6,846 bases of DNA from JAOTYV01 sp041557595. Lineage in GTDB: Bacteria; Pseudomonadota; Alphaproteobacteria; UBA8366. Of this stretch, positions 1 through 5,775 are shown piece by piece. Where the stretch lies: contig JBFFGE010000225.1 in assembly GCA_041557595.1 (NCBI GenBank), positions 1-6,846 of the forward strand, in the 5' to 3' direction. A model generated the notes under the pieces. The model was not told where the DNA came from and ran no database searches. It saw only the letters and a list, made by a program, of their open reading frames with translations. Made by a program: the position numbers and the translations under genes. Position 1 is the stretch's first letter, and each line of letters begins with the position of its first letter.

Positions 1-240
1 ATGAGTGCGAGTATAAACGGGACCGAGAATGAGCCATCTGCCGGAGTATCGGCCGGCGGCGCCTTGCCTGAAACGGCAGACAAGAATTACGAAGACGGTT
101 TCGACACGATCCTGGACAAGGAAGACGACTTCGATGTGGAAGACGACGTCGCCTTCCTGAACGAGGAATACGATGTCCTCGACATGCATGACGTTCTGGA
201 TCTCTGCAACATGTCGAAACCCGAGATTTCCGACTGGTAG
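1..240 (+). CDS. Highly acidic small protein of unknown function
   Basis: I do not recognise this 79-residue protein. About 23 of its residues are Asp or Glu, against three Lys, no Arg and one His, so it should be strongly acidic. The first 28 or so residues are rich in Ser, Gly, Ala and Glu and look disordered. Residues from about 30 to 66 are an acidic stretch with regularly spaced hydrophobics (Phe, Val, Leu, Tyr), including two close copies of DVLD around residues 58-66, and the protein ends in SDW. There is no signal peptide, membrane segment or cysteine motif; the single Cys is near residue 69. The ATG is the first base of the window, so no ribosome site can be seen and the frame could extend upstream. 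The next gene is 272 bp away, so nothing suggests an operon. A protein-binding or nucleic-acid-mimic role is conceivable but is only a guess from composition. Confidence 0.6.
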   Translation: MSASINGTENEPSAGVSAGGALPETADKNYEDGFDTILDKEDDFDVEDDVAFLNEEYDVLDMHDVLDLCNMSKPEISDW

Positions 241-512
241 ACCACGCCAGTCATCTTGGCGGCCGGACGCTTCGCAGAAAGAGTCCGGCAAAAGACGCTG
301 TAGCGCGCTTCATGCGCCTGCGGACTGACGGCCTTATTTTTTTCCGAGTCCGGCATGGGGCGTCACGTGCTAGAGCAAGTCCCGAGCGAAACGAAACGGT
401 TCGCGACGACGAATTTGCGTATAAACCAAGAGATAGACCATTCCAAATGAGTCAACTTAAACAAGAAATGGTCTAAGGTGGCCGGACCCGCCGTCTATCG
501 GATCCGCGCTCG
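241..512. other. Non-coding gap with complementary short segments
   Basis: This is the longest stretch without a credible gene. GGCCGGAC occurs at 261-268 and again at 480-487. The complementary AGTCCGGC occurs at 282-289 and 347-354, inside a 10-bp direct repeat GAGTCCGGCA at 281-290 and 346-355. CGGACT at 321-326 can also pair with either AGTCCG copy. A run of seven T lies at 337-343, but no strong hairpin ends directly before it, so I do not call an intrinsic terminator. The second half, from about 371, contains a degenerate palindromic repeat listed separately. No convincing -35/-10 pair for the downstream kinase is visible. The minus-strand reading frame across 87-356 has no recognisable family features. 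Confidence 0.5.
371..475. repeat. Degenerate palindromic intergenic repeat
   Basis: An AT-richer block with nested inverted repeats. A perfect 9-bp pair, TAGACCATT at 434-442 and AATGGTCTA at 467-475, flanks a 24-nt loop. Upstream, GCAA at 375-378 can pair with TTGC at 415-418, enclosing GCGAA (386-390) and TTCGC (400-404). The block begins with TAGAGCA (371-377), one base different from TAGACCA at 434-440. The order of a TAGAGCA start, a GGTT-containing centre, then TTTGCGTATAAACCAAGAGATAGA resembles, from memory, a short palindromic repeat family dispersed between genes in Rhizobiales and relatives. That resemblance is recalled and was not searched. Such elements are usually transcribed as stem-loops or are passive mobile remnants. 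This copy looks diverged. Confidence 0.45.
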
Positions 513-1445
513 ATGATTACCGTGTTTGGCTCGATAAATGTCGACCTTGTCATGCAGGTCGATGTCTTGCCCCTGCCGGGCGAAACCATGTTGTGTCCCG
601 AATATTTGATCGTTCCGGGCGGAAAAGGCGCCAATCAGGCGCTCGCCGCCAGACGCGCCGGCGCGCCGGTGCGCATGATCGGCTGCGTCGGACAGGACGA
701 TTTCGCCGACCAGGCCCTATCGCTCCTGCGGCAGGAGAAGGTGGATCTCGCAGGCCTCGGCACGAGCAACAAACCGACATGTTGCGCCGCCGTTTGCGTC
801 GACCGCCACGGTGAGAACGCCATTGTCGTCGCATCCGGCGCCAACCGCGACGCCGCCGCGGCCCAAATCGCCGACGGCATGCTGGAAGCCGACGATTGGC
901 TGGTCCTGCAAATGGAGGTTCCGCATGAGGAAAATTGGTTAGCCATCCGCAGCGCCAAGGCATCCGGCGCCAACGTCATGCTGAGCGTCGCGCCGGCGGC
1001 GCCGGTGCCCGAGCCGATCCTCGAATTGCTCGATGTCCTGTTGGTCAACCGTATCGAAGGCGAAATGGTGGCGTCGCATATCGGATTTGCCGCCGAGGAC
1101 AGCTCCAGCCTGCCCGCTGCGCTGTCGGAAACCTTCGGATTGACCTGCATCATGACGCTCGGTGCCGAAGGCGCCGTGGCGGTCGGACCAGGCCTCGCCC
1201 TCGCCGTGCCGACCCTGCCGGTTTCGGTCGTCGACACGACCGGCGCCGGCGACGCCTTTGCCGGCATCCTCGCCGCCGCGTTCGATGAAGGTCTCCCGAT
1301 TCACGATGCCCTGCGCCGTGCAAGCACGGGGGCCGGTCTTGCCTGCACGGTCATGGGGGCGCAGACCGGCATGCCCATGCGGGACGCCATCGAGGCGGCG
1401 CTGAAGACCTTGCCGCCGATGCGGCCCCTCGACATCAAATCCTGA
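513..1445 (+). CDS. rbsK: Ribokinase-like PfkB-family sugar kinase
   Basis: A cytosolic ATP-dependent kinase, most likely phosphorylating D-ribose to ribose 5-phosphate. Its 310 residues match the usual ribokinase length. The N-terminus carries the substrate-binding GSINVD (residues 6-11) and PGET (22-25). The first PfkB signature, GGKGANQALA, is at 36-45 and is the typical ribokinase form. QMEVP lies at 133-137 and the NRIEGE motif (N179, E182), which contacts the nucleotide and metal, at 179-184. The second signature, DTTGAGDAFAG at 241-251, contains the anion hole and the catalytic base Asp247. The ATG at 513 is favoured because the first beta strand begins at once; the ribosome site is weak (GGA at 500-502). 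No ribose transporter, pyranase or LacI-type regulator lies alongside, so another sugar or nucleoside substrate cannot be excluded. Confidence 0.88.
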   Translation: MITVFGSINVDLVMQVDVLPLPGETMLCPEYLIVPGGKGANQALAARRAGAPVRMIGCVGQDDFADQALSLLRQEKVDLAGLGTSNKPTCCAAVCVDRHGENAIVVASGANRDAAAAQIADGMLEADDWLVLQMEVPHEENWLAIRSAKASGANVMLSVAPAAPVPEPILELLDVLLVNRIEGEMVASHIGFAAEDSSSLPAALSETFGLTCIMTLGAEGAVAVGPGLALAVPTLPVSVVDTTGAGDAFAGILAAAFDEGLPIHDALRRASTGAGLACTVMGAQTGMPMRDAIEAALKTLPPMRPLDIKS

Positions 1446-1462
1446 ATGGCGATCGGCCCGGA

Positions 1463-1496
1463 CGATCCGCACCTGGACCGCCGAAACGTCGGATCG
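1463..1496 (+). terminator. Weak stem-loop after the kinase gene
   Basis: A 7-bp inverted repeat, CGATCCG at 1463-1469 and CGGATCG at 1490-1496, encloses a 20-nt loop starting 17 bp past the kinase stop codon. No T-run follows it, so it would be a poor intrinsic terminator. It could still stabilise the 3' end or be chance. Confidence 0.25.
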
Positions 1497-1553
1497 CTTC
1501 GTCTCTTCGCCGAATTCAATTCTACGCGTCGAACTTCGTTGCGCCTAATTTAG

Positions 1554-1568
1554 TGTTATAATATATCA
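1554..1568 (+). promoter_or_regulatory. Zur box overlapping a -10 hexamer
   Basis: The 15-bp sequence TGTTATAATATATCA is a near-perfect palindrome: six of seven base pairs match around the central A1561, with only 1556/1566 mismatched. Its AT-rich GTTATAATATA core resembles the operators described for Zur in alphaproteobacteria, and it lies 67 bp before the zur start codon. It contains TATAAT at 1557-1562, a perfect -10 hexamer; the best -35 candidate is a poor TTCGTT at 1535-1540 with a 16-bp spacer. Zinc-loaded Zur bound here would cover the -10 element and shut off zur-znuC-znuB. The site, its position and the identity of the first gene agree with one another, which raises confidence above a motif match alone. 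Confidence 0.78.
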
Positions 1569-1635
1569 TTGCATCGACGCATGTTGCCGCCGCACGCGCA
1601 CCGGCGATGCACCGCGTAATCCAACAGGAACCAAA

Positions 1636-2193
1636 ATGCGGCCAGTCATGCGATCCGATATTCCCGGCGAAAAGACGGTGGCGGCAGAGGCGATAAGCGG
1701 CCCCTTTCCGGATCCCGCACACGATCACGAACACTGTATCGAGGAAGCGTTCAGCCGCGCCGAGCGTCTCTGCGCGGACCGACGCCTCCGGTTGACGACG
1801 CTGCGCCGCGAGGTCCTGAAAATTATTTGGGAAGGCCACCATCCTGCCGGCGCGTACGACATCCTGGACCGATTGAAGGAACAGGGCCGCAGCGCCGCGC
1901 CCATGACCGTTTACCGGACGCTGGATTTCCTGATGGAACATGGATTGGTGCATCGCCTGGCCAGCCGAAATGCGTTCGTCGGTTGCGACCATCCCGGCGA
2001 TCACCATCGCAGCCAGTTTCTGGTTTGCAAGAATTGCGGCATGGCGGCGGAAATGGCGGACCCGCGCATTACCGACGCGATAAGGGTTGCCGCGGCCGCC
2101 GCCGGCTTCGCCGTCGAGGCGCCGGTGGTCGAAGTCACCGGATTGTGCGGAGACTGCGTTTCCAATGCCGGATCGATCAGTGATGAAGGCTGA
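1636..2193 (+). CDS. zur: Zur, zinc-responsive Fur-family repressor
   Basis: A DNA-binding zinc sensor that represses zinc-uptake genes when zinc is plentiful. Its 185 residues are somewhat longer than a typical Fur protein because of an N-terminal extension of about 35 residues bearing HDHEHC at 29-34. The winged-helix domain follows, with LRLTTLRREVL at about 51-61 and the recognition helix PMTVYRTLDFL at 89-99. The dimerisation and metal region includes CDHPGDHH (117-124), CKNC at 131-134 and CGDC at 171-174; the two CxxC pairs form the structural zinc site of the family. AGGA at 1626-1629 sits 6 nt before ATG 1636 and supports that start; an in-frame ATG at 1648 is a weaker choice. Its 3' end overlaps znuC, and a Zur box precedes it, so I call it Zur rather than Fur, Mur or PerR. 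Confidence 0.93.
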   Translation: MRPVMRSDIPGEKTVAAEAISGPFPDPAHDHEHCIEEAFSRAERLCADRRLRLTTLRREVLKIIWEGHHPAGAYDILDRLKEQGRSAAPMTVYRTLDFLMEHGLVHRLASRNAFVGCDHPGDHHRSQFLVCKNCGMAAEMADPRITDAIRVAAAAAGFAVEAPVVEVTGLCGDCVSNAGSISDEG

Positions 2194-2989
2194 TGCCGCT
2201 CCGCTGATCGACGCCGCCGGCATTGTCATGGCGTTCGGCAGCCGCCAAGTCCTGAACGGCGTCGACCTCGCCGTGCGATCCGGTGAGATTGTCGCCCTGA
2301 TCGGCCCGAACGGATCCGGCAAATCGACCCTGGCGCGCATTCTGCTGGGCGTCCTCAAGCCCGATGCGGGCATCGTAACGCGGCGGGCCGGGCTTCGTCT
2401 CGGGTATGTCCCGCAACGGCTGCCCCTGGATACCGTGCTGCCGATCACCGTCGGACGCCTGATGAGCCTGACCAACCGGGTCGATGCCGGCAAGATGACC
2501 GAGGCGCTCACCGAAGTCGGCGCCACCGACCTGGCCGATGCGACCGTGTCGGACCTGTCCGGCGGCGAATTGCAGCGGGTCTTGATTGCGCGCGCCCTGT
2601 TGCGCGACCCCGACCTTCTGGTGCTCGACGAGCCGACCGCCAATGTCGATTTCAACGGCCAGATATCCCTGTACGAGCTGATCCGCCGCATTCGCGACCG
2701 CCGGGGCTGTGGCGTGCTGACGATTTCGCATGACCTTCATCTCGTGATGTCGGCGACCGATCGGGTGATCTGCCTGAACGCGCATATCTGCTGCGAAGGC
2801 CGGCCCGAAGCCGTCAGCAGACATCCGGCCTATGTCGCCCTTTTTGGCGCGCGGGCGGCGGAAAACCTCGCCGTCTACAGCCATGATCACGATCACGATC
2901 ACACCTTGCACGGCGAAGTCGTCCCGGCGGCGCACGACCACGCAGCCGAGGACTCCGCGGAGACGGCGGAGAATCCGCCGCAGCCATGA
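2183..2989 (+). CDS. znuC: ZnuC, ATPase of the zinc ABC importer
   Basis: The cytoplasmic ATP-hydrolysing subunit that drives zinc import through ZnuB. Counting 268 residues from ATG 2183: Walker A GPNGSGKST at 41-49, Q-loop Gln78, signature LSGGELQ at 125-131, Walker B LLVLDEP at 145-151 and the switch His183. HICC at 201-204 and a His/Asp-rich tail, HDHDHDH at 234-240 with HDH at 251-253, are typical of zinc-type ATPases and suit metal binding. The tail separates it from the related manganese transporters. The start is uncertain: ATG 2183 overlaps the zur end by 11 bp, while ATG 2165 adds six residues and has GGAGA at 2149-2153 as a possible ribosome site. The reading frame stays open upstream to 2087, but that part is the zur gene read in another frame. 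Confidence 0.92.
   Translation: MKADAAPLIDAAGIVMAFGSRQVLNGVDLAVRSGEIVALIGPNGSGKSTLARILLGVLKPDAGIVTRRAGLRLGYVPQRLPLDTVLPITVGRLMSLTNRVDAGKMTEALTEVGATDLADATVSDLSGGELQRVLIARALLRDPDLLVLDEPTANVDFNGQISLYELIRRIRDRRGCGVLTISHDLHLVMSATDRVICLNAHICCEGRPEAVSRHPAYVALFGARAAENLAVYSHDHDHDHTLHGEVVPAAHDHAAEDSAETAENPPQP
2885..2902 (+). repeat. Three tandem GATCAC hexamers in znuC
   Basis: GATCAC is repeated three times without interruption and encodes most of the alternating His-Asp tract in the ZnuC tail. Each unit adds one Asp-His pair, so slippage would change the number of possible metal ligands without breaking the frame. Three copies is short for a hypermutable tract. Confidence 0.7.
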
Positions 2990-3810
2990 CCGGAATCGAC
3001 AATTTTCTCATCCTCGCCTTGCTCGGCGGCATTGGCGTGGCGGTGGTGGCGGGACCGCTCGGCTGTTTCGTCGTATGGCGCCGCATGGCGTATTTCGGCG
3101 ATTCCCTGGCCCATTCGGCGCTGCTCGGCGTGACCCTTGGCTTTGTCTTGTCGATCAACCTAACGCTCGGCATCGCGATTACCTGCATCGGCTTCGCCGT
3201 CATCATCGTGGCGCTGCAGGAACAGCGCCGCATCGCCACCGATACCCTGCTCGGCATCCTGTCGCACACCGCGCTCTCCTGCGGGCTGGTCGTGCTCAGT
3301 CTGATGAACCACGTACGCGTCGATCTGTTGGGATACCTGTTCGGCGACATCCTGGCGATTACGCCCGGCGACATCGCGATTATTTACAGCGGCGGCGCGG
3401 GAGTTCTGCTCGTCCTCGCCGGTATCTGGCGGCCGCTGCTCGCCCTCACCGTGCATGAGGAATTGGCGCGGGCGGAAGGTGTCCCGGCGCTGCGGACGCG
3501 GCTCATTTTTACGCTGCTGCTCGCCGTGGTGATCGCACTGTCGATGAAGATCGTCGGCATTCTCCTGATCACATCGCTGCTGATTATCCCGGCGGCGACC
3601 GCACGGCGGTTCGCCCGATCGCCGGAGGGCATGGCGCTGCTCTCCAGCATATTTGGCGCGTTGGCGGTGAGTGGGGGATTGCTGATATCGCTGCAATGGG
3701 ATACGCCCTCGGGTCCATCGGTGGTGGTCGCAGCATTCGCGCTTTTCCTGGCGAGCCTGGCGTTCGGCGGGCGGCGCGGTGGCCTCGCTCCGCCGCCCGC
3801 GGCCGGATAA
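2986..3810 (+). CDS. znuB: ZnuB, membrane channel of the zinc importer
   Basis: The inner-membrane permease that, as a dimer with ZnuC, carries zinc from the periplasmic binding protein into the cytosol. Its 274 residues form about eight hydrophobic segments, beginning near residues 7-30, 45-77, 90-107, 115-147, 171-201, 219-235 and 245-262. It shows the conserved family motif MAYFGDSLAHSALLG at 34-48, the segment GILLITSLLIIPAATAR at 191-207, and PSGPSVV at 241-247. The start codon overlaps the znuC stop by 4 bp (ATGA at 2986-2989), a classic sign of translational coupling. The membrane family also serves manganese and iron importers; the zinc assignment comes from Zur, the Zur box and the His-rich ZnuC. 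No znuA follows. Confidence 0.92.
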   Translation: MTGIDNFLILALLGGIGVAVVAGPLGCFVVWRRMAYFGDSLAHSALLGVTLGFVLSINLTLGIAITCIGFAVIIVALQEQRRIATDTLLGILSHTALSCGLVVLSLMNHVRVDLLGYLFGDILAITPGDIAIIYSGGAGVLLVLAGIWRPLLALTVHEELARAEGVPALRTRLIFTLLLAVVIALSMKIVGILLITSLLIIPAATARRFARSPEGMALLSSIFGALAVSGGLLISLQWDTPSGPSVVVAAFALFLASLAFGGRRGGLAPPPAAG

Positions 3811-3849
3811 CCGCCATGCCGCGCCACACGAACAACCAGGGATTACACG

Positions 3850-4233
3850 ATGTCCGCTGATACCGAGACCGGCCCGCGGCGATTTTTCAAGGCCATGCTC
3901 CGCGGGTTTCGGCGGCGCTGTCCGAAATGCGGACGCGGCCCGCTGTTTCGGGGATATCTTGCGCTGCACCCGACCTGCGGGTATTGCGGCGCGGAAAACG
4001 GCGAAATTCATACCGCCGACGTCGCCCCCTATTTCACCATCCTGGTGGTCGGCCACATCGTCGTGCCAATGCTGCTGTTTAGCGAACAAACCGCCGCACC
4101 GCCGATGTGGGTCCAGCTCACCGTATGGCCCGGCTTGGCCCTGGCGCTGACATTCTGGTTTCTGCCGCGGATCAAGGGATGCATTATGGGCCTGATGTGG
4201 GTGCTGGGCATGCGCGGACACGAACATCAATAA
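3850..4233 (+). CDS. DUF983 zinc-ribbon membrane protein
   Basis: A 127-residue protein of the DUF983 family, of unknown biochemical role. The N-terminal part is basic and holds two cysteine pairs, CPKC at 24-27 and CGYC at 43-46, spaced as in a zinc ribbon. Two hydrophobic segments follow at about 61-78 and 88-107, then a short tail ending GHEHQ. The topology suggests a cytoplasmic ribbon anchored in the inner membrane, as in family relatives that are common in alphaproteobacteria. AGGGA at 3838-3842 lies 7 nt before the ATG. The gene begins 39 bp after znuB with no clear terminator between, so it may be co-transcribed with the zinc operon. A zinc-linked role is inferred only from this position and the ribbon. 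Confidence 0.85.
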   Translation: MSADTETGPRRFFKAMLRGFRRRCPKCGRGPLFRGYLALHPTCGYCGAENGEIHTADVAPYFTILVVGHIVVPMLLFSEQTAAPPMWVQLTVWPGLALALTFWFLPRIKGCIMGLMWVLGMRGHEHQ

Positions 4234-4287
4234 CCGTGCGTCGCCGCAACCCGGACAAATCCATCAACCAAACCGAGGGAGAAAAAC

Positions 4288-4578
4288 GTGAGCAAAATTG
4301 CGCTGGTCGTGGAATTCGACGTGAAACCGGAACATCGCGAGGCCTTCGAGGCAGTCATCCGAAGCCATGCGGCGCGCACGCTCGATGCCGAACCGGGCTG
4401 CCTGCAATTCGACGTCCTGATCCCGAAAAAAGACACCGGTTCGGTGTTTCTGTTCGAATGCTACAAGGACGGCGCCGCGCTCGAAGCGCACGGAAAATCG
4501 CCGATCCTCGCGGAAACACGCGCGAAATACGAAGACATGATCAACGACCGCCGCATCACCATGTGCGACGTCGGATAG
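4288..4578 (+). CDS. ABM-domain protein, putative quinol monooxygenase
   Basis: A 96-residue cytosolic protein of the antibiotic biosynthesis monooxygenase (ABM/YgiN-like) superfamily. These small dimeric alpha-beta barrels oxidise quinols or polyketides, or have other small-molecule roles, without a bound metal. Diagnostic features are the first strand IALVVEFDVKPEH at 4-16, the helix ending SHAARTLDAEPGCLQFDV at 26-43 and FECYKDGAALEAH at 56-68, all in the usual order; the full length equals one ABM domain. The start is GTG at 4288, preceded 6 nt away by an excellent GAGGGAG at 4275-4281. It begins 54 bp after the DUF983 gene on the same strand. The substrate cannot be deduced. Confidence 0.85.
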   Translation: MSKIALVVEFDVKPEHREAFEAVIRSHAARTLDAEPGCLQFDVLIPKKDTGSVFLFECYKDGAALEAHGKSPILAETRAKYEDMINDRRITMCDVG

Positions 4579-4591
4579 AGCGGATAGCGCC

Positions 4592-4624
4592 GATCCTGCG
4601 GCGGCAACCCGCCGCCGCAGGATC
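4592..4624. terminator. Perfect 14-bp hairpin between convergent genes
   Basis: GATCCTGCGGCGGC at 4592-4605 is exactly complementary to GCCGCCGCAGGATC at 4611-4624, with a 5-nt AACCC loop. It starts 13 bp after the ABM gene stop and ends 11 bp before the parvulin stop, the expected place for a shared bidirectional terminator. Neither side has a T-run, so it may depend on Rho or act as a processing or RNA-stabilising structure. Confidence 0.65.
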
Positions 4625-4635
4625 CAACGTTATGC

Positions 4636-4956
4636 CTAACCGGTTCGGTGGATCAGGTGATACCCGAAGGGTGTGGTAACGACATCGCTGACCGCGCCGA
4701 CTTCCATGCCGAATGTAGCCTGATCGAATTCCGGCACCATCATGCCTTGGCCAAACCAGCCCAAATCGCCGCCTTCGCGGCCCGACGGACAGTCGGAATT
4801 TTCGCGGGCAAGGTCGGCAAACTCGCTGCCGCCCTGCAACTTGGTTTGGAGTTCTTTGATTTGTTCCAGCGCCTCTTCCTGCGACCGCGTGGCGGTCGAC
4901 CTTTCGGAACCGGCGTACATGAGAAGAATATGCGATGCGCGAACCTGATCAGCCAT
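4636..4956 (-). CDS. Single-domain parvulin peptidyl-prolyl isomerase
   Basis: An enzyme that speeds cis-trans isomerisation of peptide bonds before proline. Its 106 residues are one rotamase domain with no signal peptide and no chaperone domain, so it should be cytosolic, unlike periplasmic SurA or PrsA. The N-terminus has RASHILL (7-12; His9), followed by the helical region 25-52. NSDCPSGREGGDLGWFGQG spans 53-71 with Cys56 at the active-site position of Pin1-type parvulins, then PEFD at 75-78, and the closing TPFGYHLIH at 95-103 with His100. ATG 4956 is chosen because it starts just before the first strand; CAGGG (plus-strand 4968-4972) is a rather distant ribosome site. It converges on the ABM gene and diverges from the racemase-like gene. 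No partner is indicated. Confidence 0.92.
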   Translation of the reverse strand: MADQVRASHILLMYAGSERSTATRSQEEALEQIKELQTKLQGGSEFADLARENSDCPSGREGGDLGWFGQGMMVPEFDQATFGMEVGAVSDVVTTPFGYHLIHRTG

Positions 4957-5060
4957 CGTTTACGGGACCCTGTTTGATTTCGGATGTGCGGCAGGCCGCC
5001 GCTGCGTGGCGCAAGCTATACCCGCGATTCGATTCCATGGCGACGATATTTTTGTACATT

Positions 5061-5070
5061 GAAGCGCTTC
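5061..5070. promoter_or_regulatory. GAAGCGCTTC palindrome in a divergent gap
   Basis: A perfect 10-bp palindrome with a central CG, a form typical of LacI-family operators, 43 bp before the racemase-like start codon and within the 156-bp divergent region. An AT-rich ATATTTTTGTACATT lies just upstream (5046-5060). No LacI-type regulator is in the window, and a 10-bp palindrome can occur by chance. Confidence 0.2.
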
Positions 5071-5112
5071 CAGCCTCATGGACAACTTGGCGGTCGCGCA
5101 CTATGAAGCCGC

Positions 5113-5775
5113 ATGGCGACGAAACGCATCGGACTCATCCACTCGGTCATTCCCGCGATTGCGGCGGTGGAATCGGCGCTCCGGGAACATTGGCCGGAGG
5201 CGCAAGCCGCGAGTCTGTATGACGAATCCCTCTATATCGATCTTGCGCCGGATCGTTCGCTGACACCGGCGCATTTCGATCGGATCGCCCGGTTACTGCG
5301 CTACAGCGCGGGTTGCGGCGCCGACGCGATCCTGGTGACGGGATCGCTGTTCGGACCCGCGGTGGTCGCCGCGCGCGACGAACTCGACATCCCGGTCCTG
5401 ACGTCGTTCGACGGCCTGATCGACCGGGCCTTCGCACTCGGCAACAATTTTACGATGCTGGCAACGGATCCGGGCACCAACCGGATGCTCGCCGCCGAAT
5501 TGAACCGTCGCGCCGAAGCCGACGGGAGGGCCGTATCCTTCGAAGCCCACCACATTCCCGGCGCGACCGAATGCCTGAGCCAGGGCGATCAGGCCGGGCA
5601 CGACCGCTTGGTTGTCGAACAGGCGGAGCGGGCCGCGCCCGGCGACGCCATTCTGCTCGGCCAGTTCTCCATGGGACCGACCCGATCGCTGGTTCAAGCC
5701 CGCGTCGACTGCCCGGTACTGGACGCGGCGGAAGCCGCCGTGCATAAATTGAAGGCTCATTTCACCGGCGCCTAG
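5113..5775 (+). CDS. Asp/Glu racemase-fold protein lacking catalytic cysteines
   Basis: A 220-residue protein with the Asp/Glu/hydantoin racemase fold. The first strand RIGLIHSV is at 5-12, followed by the stretch LYDESLYIDL at 35-44, DAILVTGSLFGPAV at 71-84, IPVLTSFD at 93-100 and AILLGQFSMGP at 179-189. Enzymes of this superfamily usually carry one Cys after the third strand (TCSS/TCSxxGP) and another in the C-terminal half. Here the first position is Gly77 (VTGSLFGP) and the second Gln184. The remaining Cys residues, 68, 154 and 200, are not at those places. I recall Gln at the second position in some relatives misnamed arylsulfatase, so the loss of the first Cys is the notable change. Activity as a racemase or decarboxylase is therefore doubtful. 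The ATG is supported by the immediate first strand; the ribosome site is weak. It is transcribed divergently from the parvulin gene. Confidence 0.8.
   Translation: MATKRIGLIHSVIPAIAAVESALREHWPEAQAASLYDESLYIDLAPDRSLTPAHFDRIARLLRYSAGCGADAILVTGSLFGPAVVAARDELDIPVLTSFDGLIDRAFALGNNFTMLATDPGTNRMLAAELNRRAEADGRAVSFEAHHIPGATECLSQGDQAGHDRLVVEQAERAAPGDAILLGQFSMGPTRSLVQARVDCPVLDAAEAAVHKLKAHFTGA

Noticed and set aside
330..343. T7 run as an intrinsic terminator for the acidic protein gene
   Set aside because: No stable stem ends directly before the T-run; the nearest possible stems are short or about 10 nt away.
2087..2182. Upstream extension of ZnuC to an ATG at 2087
   Set aside because: The extra 32 residues are zur read in another frame and the family does not have such an extension.
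1522..2691. Long minus-strand open frame of 389 codons opposite zur and znuC
   Set aside because: Its translation is Arg- and Ser-rich without family motifs, and the opposite strand has two unmistakable genes with all key motifs; it is a product of GC-biased codon use.
3160..4230. Minus-strand open frame of 356 codons opposite znuB and DUF983
   Set aside because: It has low-complexity Arg/Gln/His-rich composition with no domain, and lies opposite two well-supported genes.
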